A stretch of DNA of 64,000 nt, taken from contig JAEZGX010000039.1 in the NCBI GenBank assembly GCA_023416735.1, positions 62,001 to 126,000 on the forward strand, read 5' to 3'. The stretch comes from Verrucomicrobiota bacterium. Its GTDB lineage: Bacteria > Verrucomicrobiota > Verrucomicrobiia > Opitutales > Opitutaceae. The notes under the pieces are model-generated. The model saw only the letters and a list, made by a program, of their open reading frames with translations. It was not told where the DNA came from and ran no database searches. Below, piece after piece: positions 36,085 through 43,826 of this stretch. Position 1 is the stretch's first letter, and each line of letters opens with the position of its first letter. Both the position numbers and the translations under genes were made by a program.

Positions 36085-36151
36085 CCCGCGAAACACGCGA
36101 AAGGACGCGAAAGCGGATTTGTGATTCGCGGTGTTTGGCGTAGTTCGCGGG
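36085..36151. repeat. Inverted nonamer-word element (CACGCGAAA type), second copy
   Basis: Left arm 36085-36112: CCCGCGAAA, CACGCGAAA, GGACGCGAAA. Right arm 36124-36151, more decayed, ends TTTGGCGTA then GTTCGCGGG. The core is 11 bp. Same word set as 12229-12303. It fills the nusB-ftsY gap and its end is 10 bp before the ftsY ATG. Confidence 0.75.
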
Positions 36152-36161
36152 AGGTTTTCTG

Positions 36162-37100
36162 ATGTTCGGGCTTTTCAAAAAATTCAAAGACGGGCTGTCG
36201 AAGACGGTTTCGGCGATTGCGCAGAAGACGCGCGGGCTGTTTGGCGGGCGGAAGATCGATGCGGCGTCGCTCGATGAGTTGGAGGAGGCGCTCTACACGG
36301 CGGACTTCGGCGTCGAGACGACGACGGAGATTCTGGAGGAGATCAAAAAGGCCTATGGGAAGGACAAGGAGCTGCAGGGACGCCAGGCGGCGGAAATCGG
36401 AGTGGCGGTGTTGAAGCGGGTGCTGGCGGGCAGCGAGGGGACGCTGAACGGCGGGGGAGAAGCGGCGGGTGGGGCGGAGAAGAAGCCGGTCGTGATCGCG
36501 ATGATTGGCGTGAACGGGTCGGGCAAGACGACGACCTCGGCGAAGCTCGCGTGGCGGTTGAAGGAAGATGGGAAGACGGTGATGCTCGCGGCGTGCGACA
36601 CGTTTCGCGCGGCGGCCGTGGAGCAGTTGAAGACGTGGGGGACGAAGTTGGAGTTGGACATCGTGGCGAGTCACACGGGCGCGGATGCGGCGGCGGTGGC
36701 TTTCGATGCGTGGCAGGCGGCGAATTCGCGCGGGCGCGATTATCTGATCGTGGACACCGCGGGACGGCTGCACACGAAGAGCAATTTGATGGAGGAGCTG
36801 GCGAAGATCCGGCGGGTGTTGCAGAAAAACGATCCGACCGCGCCGCAGCATCGCTGGCTCGTGGTGGACGGATCGCTCGGAAGCAATTCGATCGAGCAGG
36901 CGAAGGTGTTTCACCAGAGCTTCGGGCTGACGGGGCTGGTGGTGACGAAGCTCGATGGCACGAGCCGAGGCGGCGCGATCGTGGGGATCTACCGGCAGTT
37001 AAAGATTCCGATTTATTTCCTCGGTTTGGGCGAGCAGGCGGAGGATTTGCAGCCGTTCAGCGCGGAGAATTATGCGCGGGCGGTGTTTGGGTTGGAGTGA
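36162..37100 (+). CDS. ftsY: Signal recognition particle receptor FtsY
   Basis: FtsY docks SRP-ribosome complexes to the inner membrane. The 312-residue protein is mostly the NG GTPase: N domain about residues 1-100, then GVNGSGKTTTSAKLAWRL (G1) near residue 114, DTFRAAAVEQL near residue 146, VDTAGRLHTKSNLMEEL (G3) near residue 201 and VVTKLDGTSRGG (G4) near residue 260, with the closing GLGEQAEDLQPF. The acidic A domain is very short, as in many bacteria with a minimal FtsY. It begins MFGLFKKFKDGL, an amphipathic membrane-binding helix. Confidence 0.96.
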   Translation: MFGLFKKFKDGLSKTVSAIAQKTRGLFGGRKIDAASLDELEEALYTADFGVETTTEILEEIKKAYGKDKELQGRQAAEIGVAVLKRVLAGSEGTLNGGGEAAGGAEKKPVVIAMIGVNGSGKTTTSAKLAWRLKEDGKTVMLAACDTFRAAAVEQLKTWGTKLELDIVASHTGADAAAVAFDAWQAANSRGRDYLIVDTAGRLHTKSNLMEELAKIRRVLQKNDPTAPQHRWLVVDGSLGSNSIEQAKVFHQSFGLTGLVVTKLDGTSRGGAIVGIYRQLKIPIYFLGLGEQAEDLQPFSAENYARAVFGLE

Positions 37101-37122
37101 ACGGCGACGCGTCGAGCTCCAC

Positions 37123-39261
37123 CTAGAACGTCAGGCGCAGGCCGACGGTGAAGTTGCGGCCGGGGAGTGGCGCGACGTCTTTGAGGAAGGACGTATGCAG
37201 GCGCGCTTCGGTGTCGGTGACGTTCGAGGCGCGCAGGAAAACGTCGACGATCGCACGCTCGAACGAGAAGCGATAGGTGGCGTAGGCGTTGGCGAGGATG
37301 TAGCCGGGCGTGGGGGTTTCGTTGGGCGCGAGGCGATGCTGATGATCGACAAAGTGGGTGTCGGCGCCGAGGACGAGCGGGCCGTTGCGCCAGACGATAC
37401 CGGTTTTCAAACGGGTGGGTGTGATGCGCGGGAGCGGCGTGCGGGTGGTGGTGTTTTCGGCGCGGACGAAATCGGCGCCGACAGTGAGATCGAGCTGATG
37501 GTGGTCGCCGTGGAGGAGATGAAAGATCGCCTCGAGTTCGGCGCCGTGGAAGCGGGCGTCGTGCTGGACGAAGCGATACACGGGTAGTCCGCCGTGCTGC
37601 GCTTCGTCATCGTCGGGTGCGACGAAGTGGAAGTGATCGTCGTGAGCGGTAGCGATTTGGCCGGTGGGTTGTTCGTAGATGAAACGGTTGAAGCGATGCA
37701 CGAAGGCGGTGGCGGAACCGGTGACGAAGCCGGTGCGTTTGCGCAGCGTGAGATCGAAGGCGAGGGAGCGTTCCGGGCGAAGTGTCGGTTCGCCGAGTTC
37801 GTAAGCGCCGGTGCCGAGATGCGGGCCCTCGGCGAAGAGTTCCTGGGTGTTGGGCGCGCGTTCGCCGTGCGCGAGGGAAGCGCCGAGGGTCCACGTATCG
37901 TTGAAGGTCCAAACGAGACCGGTGGAGGCGGCGGCGATGTTTTCGTCGCGCGCGAGGCGCGAGCCGTCGCGTAAGTCGATCGACTGGCGTTCGAGGCGCG
38001 CGCCGAGCTGCCAGGCGAGCGGTTGCGTGTCGGTTTCCTCGAACACGAAGAAGGCGTGGTTTTGCGTCCGTGAAGGCGGAAGGAAGGCTTCGGCGCCTTC
38101 GGCTTCGAAGTCGCTGCGCGTGGCTTGCCAGCCGAATGCTCCGCTGAAGACGCCGAGCGGCTGGTGCAGGAGTTCGAGGCGGCTGTCGAAGCCGCGATTG
38201 CGGAAGACGGTGCCGATCTCGCCGTCCTCGATTTCGGCGTGACGATAGCGCGCGAGGCCGAGTTTTAGGCGGGCTTCGCGGAAGATCGCGAAAGGTTGCG
38301 TGATGCCGGCCTGGAGATCGAAGCGCCGCTGCCGCAGGTCGATGCGAACGCCGTCATGTGCGTGTGAATCGGCTTCCTCGGCGTGATCATGATCATGGTC
38401 ATGGTCGTGCAGGTGCGCAGCGGCGGGAATGCCGTAGAAGGCGTTGTGGCCGCTGAAGGCGAAGCCGACAAAGGCGCGTTCGCCGAGGAAGCTGAGTCCG
38501 GCGGCGGCTCCGTCGGCGGACAGGGCGGTATTGGGGATGTGTCCGTGTATTTCCGCGGGCGGTTCGTGGCCGTGTTCGGCGGCTTCGGCGATCGCGGCGG
38601 CGCGACGGCGGGCGGTTTCGGCGAAGCCGGGGATTTCGACGTCACCGGCCTGACGGCGGTAGGCGTCGACGTGCCAGGCGAGGAAATCGGCGCTGCCCTC
38701 GAGGACGACTCCGGCGCTTTCCTCATTGTTGACGGAAGAGGCGCGGGCTTCGGCGCGAAGATTGAGGCGCTGGTCGGGCCGGGTGGTGTGTATCCGGTGA
38801 TCAATGACGTTGACGACGCCGCTGACGGCGTTGCCGCCGTAGAGGAGGGTGGCGGGGCCGCGAACGACTTCGACGCGTTCGATGAGCAGTGGGTCGAGGG
38901 CGATGGCGTGGTCGGGGCTGATGACGGAGGCGTCGAAGGTGCCCACACCGCCGGTGAGGAGACGGATGCGGTCGCCACCGACTCCGCGGATTACGGGCCG
39001 GCTGGCGCCGGGGCCGAAGTGGGTGGAGCTCACGCCGGGCTGGCTGGCGAGCAGATCGCCGAGGGATGAGGCGGGATTGAGGAGAAGTTCGCGTCCGGCC
39101 ACGACGGTGGTCGGTTGGGCGAGATCGGATTGCGAGCGCGCGTAGGGCGAAGCGGAAACGACGAGGTGTTCGAGAGGAACGGGTTCGTCGTGCGAGATCG
39201 TCGCGTGCGTGAAAGGCACGGCGGCGAGGAGGAGAAGTGAGGAATGGAAAAATTTGGACAT
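37123..39261 (-). CDS. TonB-dependent outer-membrane receptor with His/Asp-rich loop (metal uptake, ZnuD-like)
   Basis: The 712-residue protein has a signal peptide (SSLLLLAAVPFTHA), a plug domain with VVAGRELLLNPASSLGDLL, RPVIRGVGGDRIRLLTGG and VEVVRGPATLLYGGNAVSGVVN, and a C-terminal 22-strand-type barrel ending in RNFTVGLRLTF. An extracellular loop near residue 290 holds HLHDHDHDHDHAEEADSHAHD (quoted in part as alternating His-Asp), as in zinc receptors of the ZnuD type. Zinc or another divalent metal is the likely substrate, by inference. The start at 39261 is chosen for the signal peptide. It follows a small His-rich protein and modAB on the same strand. Confidence 0.9.
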   Translation of the reverse strand: MSKFFHSSLLLLAAVPFTHATISHDEPVPLEHLVVSASPYARSQSDLAQPTTVVAGRELLLNPASSLGDLLASQPGVSSTHFGPGASRPVIRGVGGDRIRLLTGGVGTFDASVISPDHAIALDPLLIERVEVVRGPATLLYGGNAVSGVVNVIDHRIHTTRPDQRLNLRAEARASSVNNEESAGVVLEGSADFLAWHVDAYRRQAGDVEIPGFAETARRRAAAIAEAAEHGHEPPAEIHGHIPNTALSADGAAAGLSFLGERAFVGFAFSGHNAFYGIPAAAHLHDHDHDHDHAEEADSHAHDGVRIDLRQRRFDLQAGITQPFAIFREARLKLGLARYRHAEIEDGEIGTVFRNRGFDSRLELLHQPLGVFSGAFGWQATRSDFEAEGAEAFLPPSRTQNHAFFVFEETDTQPLAWQLGARLERQSIDLRDGSRLARDENIAAASTGLVWTFNDTWTLGASLAHGERAPNTQELFAEGPHLGTGAYELGEPTLRPERSLAFDLTLRKRTGFVTGSATAFVHRFNRFIYEQPTGQIATAHDDHFHFVAPDDDEAQHGGLPVYRFVQHDARFHGAELEAIFHLLHGDHHQLDLTVGADFVRAENTTTRTPLPRITPTRLKTGIVWRNGPLVLGADTHFVDHQHRLAPNETPTPGYILANAYATYRFSFERAIVDVFLRASNVTDTEARLHTSFLKDVAPLPGRNFTVGLRLTF

Positions 39262-39317
39262 GGCGGTGCTGAGTGACGGACGTGCGAGGAGCATGCGCCG
39301 TGAGCGAGGTGACGGGT

Positions 39318-39332
39318 CGGGTCGGAGACCCG
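39318..39332. repeat. GGGTC/GACCC hairpin upstream of the TonB receptor
   Basis: CGGGTC and GACCCG pair around GGA. Read on the minus strand it is GGCGGGTCTCCGACCCG, matching the stem words of the hairpins at 42624 and 45275. It lies in the 109-bp leader between the small His-rich gene and the receptor. Confidence 0.5.
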
Positions 39333-39370
39333 CCTGACTTCGAGCGGCGCGATGCGGTGCTGTGATCGAC

Positions 39371-39697
39371 TCAGCGAACGGGTGGGCCGCGCTTTGGAGG
39401 ATGGAGATGGCGCGGGGCCGCGAAACAAACGGAAAGCGCGGCGGAGGGAAGGAGGGCGAACGGCGTGGAGCGCGGTGCAACGGCGATGGTTGCAATGGCG
39501 AGGACAAGACCGGTGGCGAAGAGGGCGACGGCGCAGACGTGCGACGGCGAGGTGTGATCGGTTTCGTGATCGTGCAGGTGGTCGTGCAGCGCGGGGCTGA
39601 CGGCCGAGGCGCTCAGCAACAGCAGCAACGCGGCGCTCAGGACCGCGACGAGTCGGCGGAAGAGCGGGAGAGCAGGTGTTGGCGCGGGCGCGGGCAT
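39371..39697 (-). CDS. Small His-rich membrane protein
   Basis: This 108-residue protein has two hydrophobic segments, LVAVLSAALLLLLSASAVS and VCAVALFATGLVLAIATIAV, separated by a His/Asp-rich stretch with HDHLHDHETDH. It resembles the small DUF2946-like proteins found beside metal-responsive TonB receptors. A metal-sensing or periplasmic metal-handling role is inferred from position and composition. It sits directly upstream of the His-rich receptor on the same strand and downstream of modB. Confidence 0.6.
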   Translation of the reverse strand: MPAPAPTPALPLFRRLVAVLSAALLLLLSASAVSPALHDHLHDHETDHTSPSHVCAVALFATGLVLAIATIAVAPRSTPFALLPSAALSVCFAAPRHLHPPKRGPPVR

Positions 39698-39797
39698 GCG
39701 GCGGTTCGGAGAGCGGAGATTATGCCGGATGCGTCAAGAGCGCCAATGGGTTCGCCGTGGGTTAAGCTTATTCCGTGCCTCGATGGAGGCGGGAGTT

Positions 39798-40493
39798 TCA
39801 TCGGACGCGGCGCTGGAGAAGCGTGACGAGGAGCAGCAAGCAGAAGGAGAGCGCGAGGAGGATGAGGGCAAATGCGTGGGCTTCGGCGTAGTTGAGTTTT
39901 TGCACCTCGTCGTAGAGCGCGATGCTGGCGACGCGGGTGACACCGGGGATGGAGCCGCCGATCATGAGAACGACGCCGAATTCGCCGAGCGTGTGGGCGA
40001 AGGCGAGCGTGAGTCCGGCGGCGATGCCGCGTCGCGCGAGCGGAAGATGAACGCGGAGCCAGACGCGATGCGGGCGGGCGCCGAGGGCGCGGCCGGCGTC
40101 GATCAACTCGGGCGGGACGGAACGCAGCGCGGCTTGAAACGGCTGCACGGCGAACGGGAGCGAGTAGATGACGGAAGCGATGACGAGACCGCTGAAGGAG
40201 AATGCGAGCGGCGCGCCCGCGAGGGAAGTCCACCAGCTTCCCGGCGGATGATTGGGCGAAAATGCGACGAGCAGGTAGAAGCCGATGACGGTGGGCGGAA
40301 GGACGATGGGCAGCGTGACGAGCGTTTCGACGGCGGGAGCGAGTTTCCAGCGGGTGGTGTTGAGCCAGTGAGCCAACGGGAGGCCGAGGGCGCCGAGGAT
40401 GAAGGTGGTGATAGCGGCGAGGCGGAGAGTGAGGCCGAGCGATTGCCAGAGCGGGGCGGAGAGTCCGAGGAAAGTGTCGGCGGATTCGGGCAA
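39798..40493 (-). CDS. modB: Molybdate ABC transporter permease
   Basis: ModB forms the inner-membrane channel of the molybdate importer. The 231-residue protein has five to six membrane segments, LPIVLPPTVIGFYLLVAF near residue 60, and the ABC-permease EAA-like loop RALGARPHRVWLRVHLPLARRG near residue 140, followed by AFAHTLGEFGVVLMIGGSIPG, typical of ModB. The ATPase ModC that should energise it is not found anywhere in the window. The gap to modA is 122 bp and contains TTGGCTTT and AAAGCCAA as an 8-bp inverted repeat near 40541-40570. Confidence 0.93.
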   Translation of the reverse strand: MPESADTFLGLSAPLWQSLGLTLRLAAITTFILGALGLPLAHWLNTTRWKLAPAVETLVTLPIVLPPTVIGFYLLVAFSPNHPPGSWWTSLAGAPLAFSFSGLVIASVIYSLPFAVQPFQAALRSVPPELIDAGRALGARPHRVWLRVHLPLARRGIAAGLTLAFAHTLGEFGVVLMIGGSIPGVTRVASIALYDEVQKLNYAEAHAFALILLALSFCLLLLVTLLQRRVR

Positions 40494-40615
40494 GGCGGAG
40501 CGACAGTGAGGTGGCGCGGAGAGAGCGGCAAGAACGCGAGGTTGGCTTTACGGACGATCCTAAAAGCCAATCGCAATCCGGTTATCCGCCGCGCGACGCT
40601 GAATGTGCTCTGCTT

Positions 40616-41389
40616 TTACGGCGGCAAGGCGTAGCCGTGGCGTTGGAGGATTTCGCGTGCGGGTTCGGAGTGGAGGAATGCGAGGAAGCGGCGGGCGGCG
40701 GAGTTGGTGGCGCCACGGGTGGTGAGGACGGCGGCGTGTTCCAGGGGAAGGTGCAGGCCGGGCGGGATTTCGAGCCAGCGGCCGCGGTTTTTCAGGCGGG
40801 GAGACTGGACGAGAGAAAGAGCGACGAAGCCGGCATCGGCGTGACCCGTTTCGACGAATTGCGCGGTTTGGGTGATGTTTTCGCCAATGACGATTTTGGG
40901 AGTGGCGCTGCGCTTAAGATCGAAGGCTTCGAGAACTTGGAGCGCGGCGCGGCCGTAGGGCGCGGTGTCGGGATGGGCGATGGCGAGCTTGCGGACGGTG
41001 GAGTCGCGCACCACGTCGGGGACGGATTCGAACGGGAGCGAAGTGCGCGTGGTCCAGAGCACGAGGCGACCGATGGCGAAGACGGTGAAGCTGGAGCGCT
41101 CGGCGTGGCCCGAGGCGATGAGGGCCTCGGGGTATTCGCGATCGGCGGAAAGAAAAACGTCGCAGCGAGCGCCGTGACGGATTTGGGCGACGAGGTTGCC
41201 GGATGCGCCGGTGACGAGGGAAAGCTCGACGTCGGACGCGGTGCGCTGGAAGGCGGCGGCGAGGTCGTCGAGAGCGTAAACAAAATTCGAGGCGGCTGCG
41301 ACGGAGACGGGGGAGCGGGCGACGGATGCGGAAGCGAAGTTGGCGAAAAAGAATAAAAATGCCGCGAAGGAGAAACGGAGGCTTTTCAC
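40616..41389 (-). CDS. modA: Molybdate ABC transporter substrate-binding protein
   Basis: ModA captures molybdate in the periplasm. From a GTG at 41389 the 257-residue product has a signal peptide (SLRFSFAAFLFFFANFASA), then SVAAASNFVYALDDLAAAF, VTGASGNLVAQIRHGARCDVFLSAD with the family's G-A-S-G-x-L motif, and KLAIAHPDTAPYGRAALQVLE. The frame is open to an ATG at 41515, but that part has no signal-like sequence and crosses a hairpin. It heads a possible operon modA-modB-small His protein-TonB receptor. Confidence 0.92.
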   Translation of the reverse strand: MKSLRFSFAAFLFFFANFASASVARSPVSVAAASNFVYALDDLAAAFQRTASDVELSLVTGASGNLVAQIRHGARCDVFLSADREYPEALIASGHAERSSFTVFAIGRLVLWTTRTSLPFESVPDVVRDSTVRKLAIAHPDTAPYGRAALQVLEAFDLKRSATPKIVIGENITQTAQFVETGHADAGFVALSLVQSPRLKNRGRWLEIPPGLHLPLEHAAVLTTRGATNSAARRFLAFLHSEPAREILQRHGYALPP

Positions 41390-41434
41390 GTGAGGAGAAG
41401 TGGGGCAGGTTGCGCGAATCACCGTTACCGCTGT

Positions 41435-41485
41435 TGCCCGGCTGGGCAGGCACGCGGGTGGTTTGCAGGAGGAGCCCCGCTCCTG
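41435..41485. repeat. Pair of GC hairpins in the modA-DUF481 divergent gap
   Basis: TGCCC and GGGCA pair around GGCT at 41435-41448. CAGGAG (41466-41471) pairs with CTCCTG (41480-41485). The second resembles the compact hairpins elsewhere in the window. Both lie in the 124-bp gap from which modA and the DUF481 gene diverge. I could not recognise a molybdenum-cofactor riboswitch. Confidence 0.4.
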
Positions 41486-41513
41486 TGGCGACGGGCGCAT
41501 ACAAGGATCCAAC

Positions 41514-42614
41514 ATGGTGAAGATTTCGTTGAAACCGGAAATTTTGGGCAGCGTCAGAGGGCGCGTGTCATCAAATGTTTTCGCCCTGAAGGCGTTGGGT
41601 CGAGTGCTGTTGGCGCTGGTGTTGGCGAGTGGCGCGGTCGCAGTGCGGGCGGCGGCTCCGAGCGGCGCGCCGGCGGCGGCGCAGGCGGCGGAAGTGGAAT
41701 TGGATGAACTTGTTTACAAGGATGGCGATCGGGTGCGGGGGCGGTTTGTGGAGCGGGTGGGAGATACGTTGGTGTTTCGCTCGGTGCGTTTCGGATTGTT
41801 GCACGTGCCGGCGGTGGAAGCGGAGTTGATTTTGGCGAAGGCGCCGGAGCCGGTAATCGCGGCGGAGGTGGCGAAGGATGAGAAGGCGGACGTCGAGGTG
41901 GAGCGGTGGCCGTTTACGCCGGTGCAGTTCGCGCGGGCGTTGAAGTCGGTGTTCGGTTCGTGGCACGGGCGTTTGTCGGTTGGCGCGGAAGTGCTGCAGG
42001 ACGTGGCGGATCACAACAGCATGACGGTCGATGCAAAGTTGCAGCGGAAGTGGAAGAAGGACGACCTGCAGCTGAACGTGCGCTATGACTATGCGTCGGT
42101 GAACGAGAGGACGGCGACGGACATGGTGAAAGGGTATGCGTCGTGGCGGCATGAGTTGCCGCGGAGGTTTTTCCTCAATTATCGGCCGTCGCTGGAGTGG
42201 AACCGCGCGTATTTTCGGAGCGGGGTGCCGTCCGACTACGTGTTGCTGCAGCAGGAGATCGGCGTGGGCATCAATCTTTTGAATACGCCGACGCAGAAGC
42301 TGCGTGCGGGCATCTCGGAGAACATGTTCGATACGTGGGTGACGCCGATGAACCAGCACTTTGCGGAGAACATCGAATCGTTGTTCGCGGAGTTCGAGGC
42401 GAAGCTGCCGTGGCGGATCACGCTGACGAACCGCGGCGTGTGGTATTACTCGTTTTCCGATCAAACGGACGGCTGGGAGAATCGATTCGAGATCAACCAG
42501 AAGTTGACCGAAACGCTTTCGGTCGGCGTCCGACACGAGACCCGTCGCAACAACCCCGACGTGCGCTCGGCGGATTACGAGCGGCTGAGGTTGTTGTTCG
42601 GCGTGGATTTTTGA
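41514..42614 (+). CDS. DUF481-type outer-membrane protein
   Basis: The 366-residue protein has a long signal segment (FALKALGRVLLALVLASGAVAVRAA) and then a small region with ELVYKDGDRVRGRFVERVGDTLVFRS, the SH3-like fold that commonly precedes DUF481. A C-terminal barrel part follows with many alternating aromatic strands (VRYDYASVNERTATDMVKGYASW, VGVRHETRRNNPDV), ending in LRLLFGVDF with a terminal Phe. Function of the family is unknown; an acid-inducible outer-membrane relative exists in E. coli (YdiY). The ATG at 41514 is chosen because AAGGAT precedes it and a signal peptide follows. Confidence 0.8.
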   Translation: MVKISLKPEILGSVRGRVSSNVFALKALGRVLLALVLASGAVAVRAAAPSGAPAAAQAAEVELDELVYKDGDRVRGRFVERVGDTLVFRSVRFGLLHVPAVEAELILAKAPEPVIAAEVAKDEKADVEVERWPFTPVQFARALKSVFGSWHGRLSVGAEVLQDVADHNSMTVDAKLQRKWKKDDLQLNVRYDYASVNERTATDMVKGYASWRHELPRRFFLNYRPSLEWNRAYFRSGVPSDYVLLQQEIGVGINLLNTPTQKLRAGISENMFDTWVTPMNQHFAENIESLFAEFEAKLPWRITLTNRGVWYYSFSDQTDGWENRFEINQKLTETLSVGVRHETRRNNPDVRSADYERLRLLFGVDF

Positions 42615-42623
42615 GGGGGCGAT

Positions 42624-42639
42624 GGGGTCAGGAGACCCC
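42624..42639. terminator. GGGGTC hairpin between convergent genes
   Basis: GGGGTC (42624-42629), loop AGGA, GACCCC (42634-42639), followed by GCCCTACAAC. On the minus strand it reads TTGTAGGGCGGGGTCTCCTG, the same word as at 45275-45296. It lies in the 37-bp gap between the convergent DUF481 and WD40 genes, so it may serve as a two-way terminator, though it has no T tract. Confidence 0.45.
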
Positions 42640-42651
42640 GCCCTACAACGG

Positions 42652-43713
42652 TCAGTCGGATTTGAGGACGAAGACGTGGCCTTGGTCGGTGCCGATGGCG
42701 AGGAGGTGGTCGTCGGGTGACCAGGAGAGTTTGGCGGCGGGGGCGGGCATGCGAACGGTGGCGCGAAGCGGTTGACGCCGGTCGGGGCTCCAGAGTTGGA
42801 CGACGCCATCGGTGCTGGCGGTGGCGAGGAGGCTGTGGGTGTTTTGAAAAGCGACGGCGCAGACGGGGGCATCGTGGGGAAACATGGCGGGCTCGCGGCC
42901 CTCGGGGCCGGCGCCGCTGCAGTCCCAGACGCACGCGTCGCGACCGCCGCCCGTGGCGAGCCAGCGTGACGTATGGTCGAAGGAGAGATGCTTCACTTTT
43001 CCCTCGTAGCCACTCATGTGGAATTCGGTGTCGGTCTCGGGAATCCAGAGGTGGACGGACGGATCGTGGTTGCCGGACACGAGCCATTTGTTGTCGGGCG
43101 ACCAGACGAGGGCGGCGATGCCGTTGCCGTAGGGAAATTCTTTTTGTGCGATGAAGTCGTCGGCGTCCCAGAGACACACGCCGCCGAAGTAGGCGACGGC
43201 GGCACAACCGCCGGCGGGTTGGAAGGCGAGGGCGGAGATGGATTTTGGCGCCGGTTTGAACGTGTGAGCGAGGGAGGCGTCGGGGCGGAGGGCGAAGAGG
43301 TTTTTGCCGGCGGAGGCGAACAAGAGCTGAGCGCCCGGAGCTGAGAGCTCAGAGCTGGCGTTTCGCGGGCGCCAGGCGAGATGTTCGACCCAAGCGGTGC
43401 CGAGTTCGGCGGTGGCGGTGTGCTGGCCGGCGGCGGCGTCCCAGAATTTGACGGAGCCGTCTTGGCCGCCGGTGGCTAGAATCGCTCCAGAGCCTGGAGC
43501 TGAGGGCGTGGAGCTGGGCAGTGTTTGCCAGGCGAGACAGTTGGTGCCGTCGGGATGGCCGGGGAGATCGTGGCGACGAACCCCATCGGTGGCGGTGAAA
43601 AGCGAGACGGGGCCGGAGGCGCTGGCGGCGGCGAGTTGAGTGGCGTCGGGCGACCAGGCGAGATCGATGATGTAGTCGTCGAGTTGGGCGGCCCAGTGTT
43701 TGGTGAGATTCAT
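42652..43713 (-). CDS. WD40 beta-propeller protein
   Basis: The 353-residue protein consists of about seven WD40 units, for example LAWSPDATQLAAASASGPVSLF, ILATGGQDGSVKFWDAAAG, LVWSPDNKWLVSGNHDPSVHLW, LSFDHTSRWLATGGGRDACVWD and LLATASTDGVVQLWSPDR, shown here by their GH/WD landmarks. No signal peptide or other domain is seen, so it is a cytoplasmic scaffold of unknown partner. Two stretches, SSELSAPGAQ and SSTPSAPGSGA, are encoded by heptamer-word arrays (43324-43358 and 43484-43518) and look like insertions in blade loops. Confidence 0.88.
   Translation of the reverse strand: MNLTKHWAAQLDDYIIDLAWSPDATQLAAASASGPVSLFTATDGVRRHDLPGHPDGTNCLAWQTLPSSTPSAPGSGAILATGGQDGSVKFWDAAAGQHTATAELGTAWVEHLAWRPRNASSELSAPGAQLLFASAGKNLFALRPDASLAHTFKPAPKSISALAFQPAGGCAAVAYFGGVCLWDADDFIAQKEFPYGNGIAALVWSPDNKWLVSGNHDPSVHLWIPETDTEFHMSGYEGKVKHLSFDHTSRWLATGGGRDACVWDCSGAGPEGREPAMFPHDAPVCAVAFQNTHSLLATASTDGVVQLWSPDRRQPLRATVRMPAPAAKLSWSPDDHLLAIGTDQGHVFVLKSD
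43324..43358. repeat. Heptamer-word array inside the WD40 gene, 5 x 7 bp (GAGCTGA type)
   Basis: Five 7-bp words on the plus strand: GAGCTGA, GCGCCCG, GAGCTGA, then GAGCTCA and GAGCTGG. It is 35 bp long, like the intergenic arrays, but lies within coding DNA and keeps the frame open. It encodes the SSELSAPG segment of the WD40 protein. Confidence 0.7.
43484..43518. repeat. Second heptamer-word array inside the WD40 gene, 5 x 7 bp (AGCTGRG type)
   Basis: Words GCTCCAG, AGCCTGG, AGCTGAG, then GGCGTGG and AGCTGGG, exactly 7 bp apart. It encodes SSTPSAPGSG in the preceding propeller blade. Two copies in one gene with the same translated flavour (Ser-Ala-Pro-Gly) point to independent insertions or a duplication. 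Confidence 0.65.
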
Positions 43714-43772
43714 GCGAGGAGGAAGTCGCCGTGTCGGCGGGACGTGCGAGACGAGAGGGAGGAAGTTGAAGA

Positions 43773-43808
43773 GAGCACGATTACGAGCACGATCAAGAGC
43801 ACGAATGA
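43773..43808. repeat. Hexamer-word array, 6 x 6 bp (GAGCAC type)
   Basis: GAGCAC alternates with GATTAC, GATCAA and GAATGA over 36 bp in the divergent gap between the WD40 gene and the DNA glycosylase gene. The same words recur at 61200-61236. It ends 18 bp before the glycosylase ATG, so it must lie in that gene's leader or promoter. Confidence 0.75.
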
Positions 43809-43826
43809 AACGACGGTCGGAGCGAC

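Noticed and set aside
729..36151. Word arrays considered as CRISPR
   Set aside because: Units are 6-10 bp, contiguous without spacers, and no cas gene is present.
40541..40570. TTGGCTTT...AAAGCCAA inverted repeat between modA and modB as a terminator
   Set aside because: Loop of about 12 nt and no T tract; it lies between two genes that should be expressed together, so I list it only in the modB note.
41390..41513. Molybdenum-cofactor riboswitch before modA
   Set aside because: Hairpins are present but I could not match a known Moco-aptamer layout; they fit the general hairpin class seen elsewhere.
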